64,000 nucleotides of DNA from Miniphocaeibacter halophilus. GTDB lineage: Bacteria; Bacillota; Clostridia; Tissierellales; Peptoniphilaceae. Both the position numbers and the translations under genes were made by a program. How positions within the stretch are numbered: the stretch's first letter is position 1; every line of letters begins with the position of its first letter. Below the pieces are notes generated by a model that did not search any database, was not told the DNA's origin, and worked only from the letters and a program-made list of their open reading frames with translations. Positions 17,646 through 27,535 of the stretch are shown in pieces. The stretch is from contig NZ_CP066744.1 of assembly GCF_016458825.1 (NCBI RefSeq), positions 1,609,868 through 1,673,867 of the forward strand, given 5' to 3'.

Positions 17646-17674
17646 GTGTGCAAATAATTATATTGAGGTGATTT

Positions 17675-19423
17675 ATGTTTAAGATTTTTAATAAACTATC
17701 TTGGTTTATAAAGTATTATAAAAAATATTATATTTTAGTTTTAATAACTATGATAATTTCAAATATATTAATAATAATTCCTCCAAGATTATTAGGGATT
17801 ATTTTAGATGACATTAGCAGTAAAACTTTAACTTTAGAAAAATTATATACTTTAGTTGCTATTTTAGTTGTTGTAGTTTTGGTACATTATGGTTCTAACT
17901 ATATTTGGTCCTATTATATTTTTAAAGCATCTGACGAAATAGAAAGAGTAACTAGATTTAGACTTATGAAAAAATATTTAAGACAAAGTCCAAAATTCTT
18001 TGAAAAAAATACAACCGGTTCTTTAATGGGAAAAGCGACAAATGATGTAAGTATGATTTCTGAGTTTGCCGGCTATGGAATGATGGCTTTTTCAGATGCT
18101 ACACTCTATCCTTTAGCAATTTTAATTGTAATGGCATTTTCTGTTAGTTTTAAACTAACTATTGTTTCAATCTTGCCACTACCTTTACTTTTTTATGCTA
18201 CTAAAAAAATTGAAACAATATTATATGCAAGATTTGAACAAGTACAAAGAAGTTTTGACCGATTAAACGATATAGTCCTAGAAAATATTTCCGGTGTAAG
18301 AGTAGTAAGAAGTTATACCTTAGAGAAAAGTCAAACAAAGGAATTTGAAGAGGAATGTTTAGATTATTATGAAAAAAATATGAATCTTGTAAAGGTTGCA
18401 AGTATTTATGGATTTATTAGTAGGGTTATTCCAGGACTTAGTATGGTAATTACAATAATTTATGGGACTTATTTAATAGGGGTTAATGACCTTACAATAG
18501 GAAACTTAGTCTCAGCTACTCTTTATATAAATATGTTAGTTTGGCCAATGTTTGCCTTAGGTGATTTTGCGACAATAGCAGAGCAAGCAAGTGCATCAAT
18601 GGATAGGATAAATGAGGTTTTAAATTATAAAGAGGATTTAATAGATAATGAAAATGCAATTATATATGAAGGAAAGGGAAATATAGAATTTAATAATTTG
18701 GATTTCTATTATCCTACATCTAAATATAAGGTTTTAGATAATATTAGCTTTGTTTTAAAAAATGGACAATCCTTAGGAGTTGTTGGGAAAACCGGTTCAG
18801 GAAAAACAACTTTAGTAAAACAGCTCTTAAAAATGTATAACCTTAAAGAAAAAAGTTTAAAAGTTGGTAAAAATTACATTGAAGATTTAAATACCAGAAG
18901 TTTACGGGAAAAAATAGGCTATGTTCCTCAAAGACATATTGTATTTTCTAAAACCATAGAGGATAATATAAAATTTTCCGACAGTTCTAAGACCCATGAA
19001 GATGTAGAAAAAGTTGTTGAGTTAGCAGATTTTAAAAAGGATTTGTCACAACTGCCCCAAGGACTTAATACAATGGCCGGAGAAAGGGGAGTTTCTCTTT
19101 CCGGAGGACAAAAACAAAGGATATCAATAGCAAGAGCATTAATTAAAGAGCCGGAAATTCTTATTTTAGATGATAGTTTGTCAGCTGTTGATGCAAATAC
19201 GGAACAAAAGATTTTGAAAAACTTAAAGGAATATAGGAAAAATAAAACAAATATTATAACTGCTCACAGACTTTCAGCAGTTCAACACGCGGATTTAATT
19301 ATTGTTTTAGATAACGGGAAAATAATAGAGCAAGGAACCCATGAAGAGTTATTTATGAAAGATGGTTGGTATAGGGAGCAGTTTATACACCAACAGTTAA
19401 AAGGTGAAGAAAATGGAGAATAA
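17675..19423 (+). CDS. heterodimeric ABC exporter subunit, degenerate ATP site
   Basis: A 582-residue type IV exporter half: six membrane helices in residues 1-310, then a nucleotide-binding domain with Walker A GKTGSGKTT (about 370), canonical signature LSGGQKQR (about 475) and Walker B ILILDDSLSAVD. The residue after Walker B is Asp instead of the catalytic Glu, the mark of the degenerate-site subunit in heterodimers such as BmrC/BmrD, LmrC/LmrD and TM287/288. GAGGTG precedes the ATG. It overlaps the next subunit gene. Multidrug or peptide efflux is likely; substrate unknown. Confidence 0.92.
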   Translation: MFKIFNKLSWFIKYYKKYYILVLITMIISNILIIIPPRLLGIILDDISSKTLTLEKLYTLVAILVVVVLVHYGSNYIWSYYIFKASDEIERVTRFRLMKKYLRQSPKFFEKNTTGSLMGKATNDVSMISEFAGYGMMAFSDATLYPLAILIVMAFSVSFKLTIVSILPLPLLFYATKKIETILYARFEQVQRSFDRLNDIVLENISGVRVVRSYTLEKSQTKEFEEECLDYYEKNMNLVKVASIYGFISRVIPGLSMVITIIYGTYLIGVNDLTIGNLVSATLYINMLVWPMFALGDFATIAEQASASMDRINEVLNYKEDLIDNENAIIYEGKGNIEFNNLDFYYPTSKYKVLDNISFVLKNGQSLGVVGKTGSGKTTLVKQLLKMYNLKEKSLKVGKNYIEDLNTRSLREKIGYVPQRHIVFSKTIEDNIKFSDSSKTHEDVEKVVELADFKKDLSQLPQGLNTMAGERGVSLSGGQKQRISIARALIKEPEILILDDSLSAVDANTEQKILKNLKEYRKNKTNIITAHRLSAVQHADLIIVLDNGKIIEQGTHEELFMKDGWYREQFIHQQLKGEENGE

Positions 19424-21201
19424 TTTAAAAATAAACAGGATAAAATCAAAGAAAAAGCGTAAATTTGTCATAAATAAATTATCAAATTATACATTATTAC
19501 AAATTAAAAATCTTTCCATAGGTATGCTTTTTACCTTATTTACTCTTTTAGCGGATTTAGGTGGTCCACTTATAATTTCCAGAATATTAAATAGGGAAAT
19601 AGCCCAAGGGATAGGTGCAAAATCTATAAGAGTTTTTTCTTTTCTTGTTGCATTTTATTTTTTATTGTTAATATTTGGAGGAGTTACTAAGTATTTTAGT
19701 AGATATTTTTTGGAAAAAAGCTGCAAATAAAATTGCTCTTTTTATGCAAAGAGATGTATATAAACATGTGCAAAAATTACCAATTTCATATTTCGATGAA
19801 TTACCTGCCGGAAAAGTAGTTTCAAGAATTACAAACGACACTAAGGCAGTTAAGGTTTTGTTCCAAATTGTATTAAGTGATTTAATAACTTGTGGTGTAT
19901 ATATTTTAGTTTTATATATTGCCTTATTTTCACTGGATTTTAAATTTACATTATCAACTTTAATAATACTACCAATAGTTTATCTTTTATTTAAGGATTT
20001 TATTAATAAGGCTTCATCTATTAATAAAAAAGGTAGAAGGCTTTTAAGTGATTTAAATGCAAATTTAAATGAAAACATACAGGGAATGGAAATAATTCAG
20101 TCTTTTAATCAAGAAGATAAAATACTTGATGAATTTACTGGAGTAAATAATAAAATATATAAAAACATGTTAAATTTAACAAAGCTTTATGCCTATAATT
20201 CATTTAATGCAACCCAAACATTACAATATTTAACACTAGGTGGGGTTTTACTTTATTTTGGTTATGGTTCTATTACAGGAGCATTTGCTGTAAATATTGG
20301 AATAATATATTTATTTGTAGACTATTTTACAAAAATATTTGCAAATTTAAATAATGCTATTCAAAGAATAGGAAATTTAGAAACATCCTACGGAGCAGCA
20401 GATCATATATTTGAATTATTACAAATTGAAATAATTCCTGAAAGAAAAGAAAAATTAGAAAATATTAGTGGAGATATAGAATTTAAGGATGTTTCATTTT
20501 ACTATAAAGATGAAGAATATGTATTAAAGGATATTAATATTAAAGTAAAACCTGGAGAGACCATAGCTTTTGTTGGACATACCGGCTCCGGTAAAAGCAC
20601 TATGATGAATTTGCTTTTAAATTTCTACAATACACAAAAAGGAAAAATCTTAATTGATGGTGTAGATATTTCTCAACTTAATCAAGAGGATTTAAGAAGA
20701 AATATTGCAATAGTTTTACAGGACCCATTTCTATTTACAGGAACAATATTTAGTAATATAAACTTAAATGATGATAAAATGACAGAAGAAGATGCCTTAA
20801 ATGCCTTAATGAAAGTTGGAGGAAAAATTATATTGGATAGACATCCAAAGGGGATTTATACAGAAGTAAAGGAAGATGGGAATTCCTTTTCAGCAGGGGA
20901 AAGACAGCTTATTTCCTTTGCGAGAGCTTTGGCAAAAAATCCTTCAATACTTGTTTTGGATGAAGCCACTGCAAATATTGACAGTGAAACAGAAACTATT
21001 ATTCAAAAGGGAATAGAGGAGCTAAAAAAAGGAAGAACAACATTCTTAATTGCCCATAGACTATCAACAATAAAAAATGCAGATAATATAGTTGTATTGG
21101 ATAAGGGTAGAATAATAGAGCAAGGCTCCCATGATAAACTAATTAGTTTAAATGGTGTTTATAAGAAAATGTACGAATTGCAATCTGCAAAAGAGAATTA
21201 A
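19413..21201 (+). pseudogene. heterodimeric ABC exporter subunit, frameshifted in a poly-A run
   Basis: The partner half-exporter. The first 105 codons run in frame from ATG 19413 (AAGGTGA upstream) to YFLEK, then end at a stop at 19728-19730. The rest (KAANKIALFMQRDVYKHVQ to the end) is in another frame. Removing one A from the six at 19714-19719 restores a continuous protein of about 595 residues. Walker A GHTGSGKST, Walker B ILVLDEATANID with catalytic Glu, and a variant signature FSAGERQL complement the asymmetry of the first subunit. It may be a sequencing error, phase variation or real inactivation; the rest shows no decay, which favours error or recent change. Confidence 0.85.
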
Positions 21202-21229
21202 AAAAATCAGCAATTTTGCTGATTTTTTG
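21201..21229. terminator. bidirectional intrinsic terminator
   Basis: AAATCAGCA (21204-21212) pairs with TGCTGATTT (21217-21225), flanked by A-run and T-run, between the exporter and convergent deoB. Confidence 0.9.
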
Positions 21230-21239
21230 TTTTTTAATA

Positions 21240-22418
21240 TTAACTTGAAAATAAATGATTGTAAATAGTATTTTCATAATTTGTAAAATTGTCGTTTAAT
21301 TTAAAGTTGTTGGAGATAATTGTTGCAATGTCAGAAAAATTTCCTACTGGTAAAATTTCACCATTATTAAATTTAGGTGAATAAGCTATAAAAGGGACAT
21401 ATTCTCTTGTATGGTCTGTTCCTTTAAATGTAGGGTCGTTACCATGGTCAGCAGTTACAATAAAAAGATCGTCATCTGTCAGATTGCTAATGATCTCAGG
21501 TAAGCGGGAATCAAATTCCTCAAGAGCTTTTGCATATCCTTCAGGATTTCTACGATGACCATACATTGAATCAAAATCTACTAAATTTGTAAAAGTAATT
21601 CCTGTAAATTTAATTTTCAATGTTTCTATAAATTTATCTACTCCATCCATATTACTTGTGCTTGGAGTGGATTTAGTAATACCTTGTCCATTAAAAATAT
21701 CATTTATTTTTCCTATAGCGTAAACATCAAATCCATTTTCTTTGAGGGTATCCAGTACAGTTTTACCATGAGGGGAAACAGCGTAATCATGTCTATTGGA
21801 AGTCCTTATAAAATTACCAGGTGTTCCAATATAGGGTCTAGCTATTATTCGTCCAATTAAATTAGGTTCTTCTAGTGTTATGGATCTTGTATATTGACAA
21901 ATATCATAAAGTTCTTCTAGGGGAATTATTTCTTCGTGGGCTGCTATTTGTAAGACAGGATCAGCTGATGTATATACTATTAAAGCGCCGGTTTCCATTT
22001 GTTCTTCACCATAGTCTTCTAATACCTTAGTTCCACTATATGGTTTATTACATACAATGGAGCGTTTAGAATAATTGGAAATTTTATTTAATAATTCTGT
22101 ATTAAATCCATTTGGATATGTAGGAAAAGGTGTTGAGGTTAGTAGTCCCATTAATTCCCAATGTCCAGTCATTGTATCTTTTCCTGATGAAATTTCAGTT
22201 AATTTTCCAGCGTAACATTTTGGCGAAGTGATATTTTTAACATTCTTTAGTGGGGTTATTCCTCCAATTCCCATTTTTTCAAGATTAGGGATTTTTAAAT
22301 TAACAGTTTTAGCTATATTTCCAAGAGTATTGGAACCTTCATCTTGAAAATTAGCAGCGTCAGGTGCTTCTCCAATACCGACGGAATCCATTACCAATAC
22401 ATGTATTCTATTAAACAT
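21240..22418 (-). CDS. deoB: phosphopentomutase DeoB
   Basis: A 392-residue metalloenzyme of the alkaline phosphatase superfamily that interconverts (deoxy)ribose 1- and 5-phosphate. N-terminal [15 protein letters not shown] carries the first metal ligand. [11 protein letters not shown] holds the phosphorylated Thr region, and [22 protein letters not shown] the remaining metal ligands. CGGAGG precedes the ATG. It is transcribed with the deoR-type regulator on the minus strand, divergent from the deoC-udp-transporter operon with which it shares the pathway. Confidence 0.96.
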   Translation of the reverse strand: MFNRIHVLVMDSVGIGEAPDAANFQDEGSNTLGNIAKTVNLKIPNLEKMGIGGITPLKNVKNITSPKCYAGKLTEISSGKDTMTGHWELMGLLTSTPFPTYPNGFNTELLNKISNYSKRSIVCNKPYSGTKVLEDYGEEQMETGALIVYTSADPVLQIAAHEEIIPLEELYDICQYTRSITLEEPNLIGRIIARPYIGTPGNFIRTSNRHDYAVSPHGKTVLDTLKENGFDVYAIGKINDIFNGQGITKSTPSTSNMDGVDKFIETLKIKFTGITFTNLVDFDSMYGHRRNPEGYAKALEEFDSRLPEIISNLTDDDLFIVTADHGNDPTFKGTDHTREYVPFIAYSPKFNNGEILPVGNFSDIATIISNNFKLNDNFTNYENTIYNHLFSS

Positions 22419-22432
22419 ATTTTCCTCCGTTA

Positions 22433-23230
22433 TTAATTACATATATGTAACTTTATATTTTTTTCTTTTAACAAATTTTTCCATTCTTCTGAAATTTTAG
22501 AATCTGTCACTATTTCATCAATATCATCAAGATCACAAAAATATTCCGATCTAATAACTCCAAATTTAGTAGAGTCAACAAGTAGAATTCTTTTTATGGA
22601 ACTATTTATTACTGCTTTTTTTGTAGCCACTTCATAGGAGTTTCTACAGGTTAAGCCTAATTCCTCATGAACACCAGCAGCTGAAAGAAAGGCTTTTGTA
22701 GCTCTTATTCCTTCAATGAATTTTACTCCCTGTACACTAGCAAACATTTGAGTGTTAGGATAGTAATATCCACCTGCAAATAATATCTTTATATTTGGAT
22801 TTTTTATATTTGGATTTTTTCTTAGTTCAGTTAAGATGTTGATATTATAACTTAAGGCAGTAATATTAATACTTGGATTTATATTTGAGATAATATGTTG
22901 AGTAGTTGTTCCTGTATCAATCATTATTATGTCCCCATCTTCTATTAAAGAAGCGGCATATTTTCCTATATTGGATTTTTTCTTAAATTGTTTATCTAAT
23001 TCAGCATTGAAATCGTATTGGGATTCTTCTCTTAAAGAAGAATCCATTGGATCATAAATAATAACACCATCTATATTCTTTACTATATTTTGACTTTCTA
23101 AAATTTTCAAATCACGTCTAATAGTCATTTCAGATACTTTTAACATATTAGCTAGATCTCGAATAGGTATATAATTTTTAATTTTTAAAATATCTATAAA
23201 AGCCATTAACCTTTCTTCTTTTTTGCCCAA
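22433..23230 (-). CDS. DeoR-family transcriptional repressor
   Basis: A DeoR-type regulator: an N-terminal winged helix ([21 protein letters not shown]) and a C-terminal sugar-phosphate sensing domain with [15 protein letters not shown] place the start at the TTG giving [15 protein letters not shown], because GGAAGTGA lies 5 nt upstream and family members begin this way. The ATG 15 nt upstream (23245) has no ribosome site. It is co-directional with deoB and divergent from deoC, so it most likely represses nucleoside genes in response to a deoxyribose or ribose phosphate (inference from context). Confidence 0.9.
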   Translation of the reverse strand: MGKKEERLMAFIDILKIKNYIPIRDLANMLKVSEMTIRRDLKILESQNIVKNIDGVIIYDPMDSSLREESQYDFNAELDKQFKKKSNIGKYAASLIEDGDIIMIDTGTTTQHIISNINPSINITALSYNINILTELRKNPNIKNPNIKILFAGGYYYPNTQMFASVQGVKFIEGIRATKAFLSAAGVHEELGLTCRNSYEVATKKAVINSSIKRILLVDSTKFGVIRSEYFCDLDDIDEIVTDSKISEEWKNLLKEKNIKLHICN

Positions 23231-23275
23231 ATTATTCACTTCCATTATTTTAATTATAGTAAATATTTATATGTT

Positions 23276-23363
23276 TGTTATATATAATAACATTTAAATA
23301 GCATTATGTAAATAAAAAAACAAAAAATGTTGACAAATTATCATAATGGTGTTAATATGATAA
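23276..23363. promoter_or_regulatory. deoC promoter and two inverted repeats in the divergent gap
   Basis: The deoC promoter is TTGACA (23330-23335), 17 nt, TAATAT (23353-23358). TTATCAT (23338-23344) and ATGATAA (23357-23363) form an inverted repeat covering its spacer and -10, a classic repressor position. A second one, TGTTAT and ATAACA (23276-23292), covers the likely -35 region of the regulator, whose -10 TATAAT lies at 23253-23258 on the minus strand. The two repeats share no obvious common core, so only one may be the repressor site. Confidence 0.6.
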
Positions 23364-23385
23364 AATAATAAAAATAGGAGGTAAT

Positions 23386-24033
23386 ATGAAGAATAATGAA
23401 ATTTTAAAATATGTGGATCATACTCTTTTAAAAGCAGTTTCAACTTGGGAACAAATAAAAAAGATATGTGAGGAAACTAGAGATTATAATATGGCTAGTG
23501 CTTGTATTCCGCCAACATATGTTGAAAAGGCAGCTAAAGATTATGGAAACGATATCGTCATATGTACTGTATTAGGTTTTCCATTAGGTTATGATAATTT
23601 GGAAACAAAAGTTTTCTCAGCAAAAAATGCAATATTAAAAGGTGCTGAAGAATTGGATATGGTTATTAATATAGGAGATGTGAAAAATAGGGATTACGAC
23701 AAGATTACATATGAAATAACTAAGATGAAAGAAGCGGTAGGGAGTAAAATATTAAAGGTAATTATTGAAACATGCTATTTAGAAGAAAATGAAAAAATTC
23801 AATTGTGTAAATGTGTTACAGATGGTGGAGCGGATTATATTAAAACTTCTACTGGGTTTGGAACAGCGGGGGCTACAATTAAAGATATCATATTATTAAA
23901 AAATCATATTGGTCCAAATGTGAAAATAAAAGCATCTGGTGGGATTAAAACAAAAAGTGATTTAGTATCTTTCATAGAGATTGGATGTCAACGTCTTGGT
24001 ACAAGTTCAGCTTTACAAATCTTATATGGATAA
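23386..24033 (+). CDS. deoC: deoxyribose-phosphate aldolase DeoC
   Basis: A 215-residue class I aldolase that splits 2-deoxyribose 5-phosphate into glyceraldehyde 3-phosphate and acetaldehyde. The Schiff-base Lys153 is in DYIKTSTGFG, preceded by the KVIIETCYL strand, and KASGGIKT holds the second lysine. N-terminal YVDHTLLKA is typical. AGGAGG precedes the ATG. First gene of the plus-strand nucleoside operon. Confidence 0.97.
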   Translation: MKNNEILKYVDHTLLKAVSTWEQIKKICEETRDYNMASACIPPTYVEKAAKDYGNDIVICTVLGFPLGYDNLETKVFSAKNAILKGAEELDMVINIGDVKNRDYDKITYEITKMKEAVGSKILKVIIETCYLEENEKIQLCKCVTDGGADYIKTSTGFGTAGATIKDIILLKNHIGPNVKIKASGGIKTKSDLVSFIEIGCQRLGTSSALQILYG

Positions 24034-24093
24034 AAAGAGATTTAGTAATGTAGAGAGTTATAAATAAAAATGATTTTAAAAAAGAGGTAAAAA

Positions 24094-24864
24094 ATGGATA
24101 ATAAAAAAATGATGCATATTGGAATAAAAAAAGGTGAAGTTGGAAAGTATGTTTTTCTTCCAGGAAGTCCAGAAAGAACAGAAAAAATTGCGAAATATTT
24201 TGATAATGCTAAGGAAATTGCATTTAATCGAGAATATAGAACGTTTATAGGAACTTTAGATGGAGAATTGGTTGCGGTTACTAGTACAGGGATTGGTGGA
24301 CCTTCTGCAGCAATAGCAATTGAAGAATTAAGTGCAATAGGTGTTGATACTATGATTAGAATAGGGACTTGTGCTTCAATGAGTCCTAAAGTAAAAAAAG
24401 GTGATATTGTTGTACCATCTGGTGCAGTAAAAATGGAAGGAACAAGTAGTCATTATTTACCCGTTGAGTTTCCTGCAGTACCAAACTTTGAAATATTAAA
24501 AATATTAACAAATTCGTTAGATTCACAAAAAATAAAATATCATACAGATGTTAGTATTACTAAAGATTCTTTCTATTCTCAAACCAATCCAGAAAGAAGT
24601 CCTGTTTCTAATACATTAATAAGAAAATGGGATGAATATATAAGAGGTGGGGCAACTACAACGAGTATGGAGTGCTCGATATTATTTGCGGTAGGTGCTG
24701 CTTTAGGAATTCGTACTGCTAGTATGCTAGTAAGTGCAACTAATGCAAAAAGTTTTGAGGGTCAAGAGCCAGGAGACAGTTACGATTTAGAGGATTATGT
24801 TATTAGAGCTGGTATAGAAGGAATGCGTCAAATCATTAAAAGTGATAAAAATTCAAAATTTTAA
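24094..24864 (+). CDS. udp: uridine phosphorylase (nucleoside phosphorylase family)
   Basis: A 256-residue NP-I family phosphorylase that cleaves nucleosides with phosphate to a free base and pentose 1-phosphate. Phosphate-binding LPGSPERT, the IGTCAS loop and STGIGGPSAAIAIEEL match uridine phosphorylase rather than PNP, as does the tail ATSMECSILFAVGAALGIRTASMLVSA, quoted here in part as MECSILFAVGAALGIR. AGAGG precedes the ATG. It sits between deoC and the nucleoside transporter. The exact base preference is inferred. Confidence 0.9.
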   Translation: MDNKKMMHIGIKKGEVGKYVFLPGSPERTEKIAKYFDNAKEIAFNREYRTFIGTLDGELVAVTSTGIGGPSAAIAIEELSAIGVDTMIRIGTCASMSPKVKKGDIVVPSGAVKMEGTSSHYLPVEFPAVPNFEILKILTNSLDSQKIKYHTDVSITKDSFYSQTNPERSPVSNTLIRKWDEYIRGGATTTSMECSILFAVGAALGIRTASMLVSATNAKSFEGQEPGDSYDLEDYVIRAGIEGMRQIIKSDKNSKF

Positions 24865-24885
24865 ATTAGAAAGAGGAATAAAACA

Positions 24886-25938
24886 ATGAAAAAAAGATTT
24901 TTAATATGTTTAAGTATAATAATGATTACTTTATTGGTGGGTTGTTCTGGAAATGATAAAAAAGAAGATAAGAAAACAAATGAAGTTAAAGGAAATATAG
25001 GGGTTATTTATACAAAAGCAAAATTAGGAGGAAATTCTTTTAATGATGTTGTTCAAACAGGTTTAAAACGTGCTGAAAAAGATCTGTCTATAACTTTTAC
25101 TGAAGTTGAACCAGATACAAGTTCTGATCAGGAAAATGCTCAAGAAACTATGGCAAGTAGTGGAGATTTTGATTTAATAATTGCTGTAGGGCAAGAACAA
25201 TCAGATGTAGTAGAAAAAATTGCAGGTAAGTATCCGGAACAAAAATTTGCTATGATAGATGCAGATTTAGATCTTCCTAATGTGGCCAGTTATGTTTCTA
25301 AAGAGGAAGAAGCATCATTTTTAATAGGAACTTTGGTAGCGTTATCCGCAGATTCAGTAGAAGGAAGTAATATTTTTGGATTTGTTGGTGGTGTAAATAA
25401 TCCATTAATAAACAAGTTTTTAGCAGGATATGAATCAGGAGTTCGTTATATAAATAAAGATAATAAAGTTTTGGCTGATTATGTTGGGGGTTTTCAAGAT
25501 CCATCAACGGCTAAAGTAATTACAAATACTATGGAACAAAAAGGGGCAAAAGTAGTTTATCATGCTGCAGGAGCTTCAGGTTTAGGCGTTTTTCAATCTG
25601 CAAAAGAGCAAGGTATATTAGCGGTAGGAGTAAATACAAACCAAAATAGTATTGACCCAGATACTATAATGGCAAGTATGCTAAAAAAAGCGGATGAATC
25701 AGCTTATAGATGTATTAAAGAAGTTATGGAGGATGATTTTCAAGCAGGGGTACATTACTTAGGATTAAAAGAAAATGGTGTAGGATATACTGTTGAGGAT
25801 AGTAATATAGAAACTTCTCAGGAAATTATAGATCAAGTAGAGAAAATTAAAGAACAAATAATATCAGGTGAAATAATTGTTCCTGAAACTCTTGATGAAG
25901 TATCTTCTTTTGTAAATGATAATAGCTATTCCAAATAA
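24886..25938 (+). CDS. BMP-family nucleoside-binding lipoprotein
   Basis: A 350-residue substrate-binding protein of the basic membrane protein (PnrA/BmpA) family. A signal peptide ends in the lipobox LVGC, followed by a charged linker and then the Bmp fold (GVIYTKAKLGGNSFNDVV; GGVNNPLINKFLAGYESG). These proteins bind purine and pyrimidine nucleosides on the outer face of the membrane. AGAGG precedes the ATG. A large hairpin separates it from the transporter ATPase gene, a common way to raise binding-protein levels. Confidence 0.94.
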   Translation: MKKRFLICLSIIMITLLVGCSGNDKKEDKKTNEVKGNIGVIYTKAKLGGNSFNDVVQTGLKRAEKDLSITFTEVEPDTSSDQENAQETMASSGDFDLIIAVGQEQSDVVEKIAGKYPEQKFAMIDADLDLPNVASYVSKEEEASFLIGTLVALSADSVEGSNIFGFVGGVNNPLINKFLAGYESGVRYINKDNKVLADYVGGFQDPSTAKVITNTMEQKGAKVVYHAAGASGLGVFQSAKEQGILAVGVNTNQNSIDPDTIMASMLKKADESAYRCIKEVMEDDFQAGVHYLGLKENGVGYTVEDSNIETSQEIIDQVEKIKEQIISGEIIVPETLDEVSSFVNDNSYSK

Positions 25939-25957
25939 TTATTTAATAATTTATTTT

Positions 25958-25988
25958 AATCAAGGAAGATAAATTATCTTCCTTGATT
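25958..25988 (+). other. long hairpin between binding-protein and ATPase genes
   Basis: AATCAAGGAAGATAA (25958-25972) and its exact complement (25974-25988) flank one base. No T-run follows, so it is a weak terminator at best. It more likely stabilises the upstream mRNA and lowers expression of the downstream transporter genes. Confidence 0.7.
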
Positions 25989-26005
25989 ATTAGGGGGGGA
26001 CTTAA

Positions 26006-27535
26006 GTGAAATATGCTATTGAAATGAAAAATATAACTAAAACATTTGGACAAGTAGTGGCAAATGAAGATATTACTTTCAAAGTTTTTAAAAATGAAGT
26101 CCACTGTTTATTAGGAGAAAATGGTACAGGAAAAACCACACTTATGAATATTCTGTTTGGTCTATATCATCCAGATAGTGGAGAAATATTAATTAATGGA
26201 GAAAAAAGTGAAATTCAAAATCCCAAGGATGCTTTTCATAAAGGAGTTGGTATGGTACATCAACACTTTATGCTAATTGAAAGAATGACAGTACTTGAAA
26301 ATATAATATTGGGAAAAGAGCGAGGATCTTTCTTTATTGATTATGAAGATTCTAGACGAATTATAATCGATCTAATAGAAAAATATAACTTCCAAATAGA
26401 TGTAGATGAAAAAGTAGAAAATCTTTCAGTAGGAACTAAACAAAGAGTTGAAATTATAAAAACTCTTTATCGTGGCGCGGATATAATTATTCTTGATGAA
26501 CCAACAGCAGTTTTAACTCCTCAAGAAGTTGAAGAGTTATTTAAAATTTTATATTTGCTAAAATCCGATGGAAAAACTATTATTTTCATTACTCATAAAT
26601 TAAATGAAACTATGGAAATTGCAGATCGAGTTACTATTTTAAGAAAGGGAAAAAACATAGCTACAGTTGAGACTAAAGAAGTTAATCCAATGATTTTAGC
26701 AGAATATATGGTTGGAAGAACTATAGAGTCAGTAATGAATAATGAAGATATAGAATTTGGTAAAGAAGTCTTATCCATTGAAAATCTTCAACTATTGAAA
26801 GGTAAGGAAGGTAAAGTTAGTTTTTCTATTAGAGAAGGAGAAATTTTTGGGATTGCAGGTGTTGAGGGCAATGGACAGCTTGAACTAGAGGAATTTATAG
26901 TTGGATTGCGAGAAGCTAATCCTGATGCAAAGATTGAATTTTTATCAAAAAATATATCTAAATTTGATGTTAAAAATAGAAAAAATATGGGAATAGGATA
27001 CATTCCATCAGATAGACATAAAAGAGGGATGGTAGAGGATTTCTCATTAACAGAAAATTATCTGTTAGGTTATCAAGACAATGATAAATTTGTTAAAAAA
27101 TTATTTATAAAGATGGATAAACTAATTGAACATTCAGAAAAAATGATAAATCTATTTAGAATAAAAGCCTTATCATCTAAAGATAAAATAGGACAATTAT
27201 CAGGAGGTAATCAGCAGAAGACAATACTTAGTAGAGAAGTTGGAATGAATCCTAGTTTAATTATTGCAGCTCAGCCTGTCAGAGGACTTGATATTGGTGC
27301 GATTGAATTTGTACATAAAACTTTAATGGATTTAAAAAGAGAAGGTAAAGCGATATTATTAATATCTGCAGAACTTTCAGAAGTGATGAACTTAAGTGAT
27401 ACTATTGCTGTTTTATATGAAGGAAAGTTTAAAGCGAAAATTGCAAATGGAGTCTTATCAAGGGAAAACATAGGTTTACTTATGGCTGGAGAAGATTTAG
27501 AAAAGGTAAGAGGAGAAAATAGTGATGGAAAATAA
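26006..27535 (+). CDS. nucleoside ABC transporter, tandem ATPase
   Basis: A 509-residue protein with two fused nucleotide-binding domains, as in NupA/RbsA types. The first has Walker A GENGTGKTT, LSVGTKQRVEI and ILDEPTAVLTP. The second is degenerate in Walker A (GVEGNGQ) and carries LSGGNQQK and AAQPVRGLD in place of the usual D-E pair. The start is GTG after a G-rich ribosome site (GGGGGGG). It is followed by both permease genes with overlaps. Confidence 0.94.
   Translation: MKYAIEMKNITKTFGQVVANEDITFKVFKNEVHCLLGENGTGKTTLMNILFGLYHPDSGEILINGEKSEIQNPKDAFHKGVGMVHQHFMLIERMTVLENIILGKERGSFFIDYEDSRRIIIDLIEKYNFQIDVDEKVENLSVGTKQRVEIIKTLYRGADIIILDEPTAVLTPQEVEELFKILYLLKSDGKTIIFITHKLNETMEIADRVTILRKGKNIATVETKEVNPMILAEYMVGRTIESVMNNEDIEFGKEVLSIENLQLLKGKEGKVSFSIREGEIFGIAGVEGNGQLELEEFIVGLREANPDAKIEFLSKNISKFDVKNRKNMGIGYIPSDRHKRGMVEDFSLTENYLLGYQDNDKFVKKLFIKMDKLIEHSEKMINLFRIKALSSKDKIGQLSGGNQQKTILSREVGMNPSLIIAAQPVRGLDIGAIEFVHKTLMDLKREGKAILLISAELSEVMNLSDTIAVLYEGKFKAKIANGVLSRENIGLLMAGEDLEKVRGENSDGK

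Noticed and set aside
19708-19731. Programmed -1 ribosomal frameshift at the poly-A run
   Set aside because: Restoring the frame needs a +1 shift (or loss of one A); the codon phase does not fit the usual X-XXY-YYZ -1 site.
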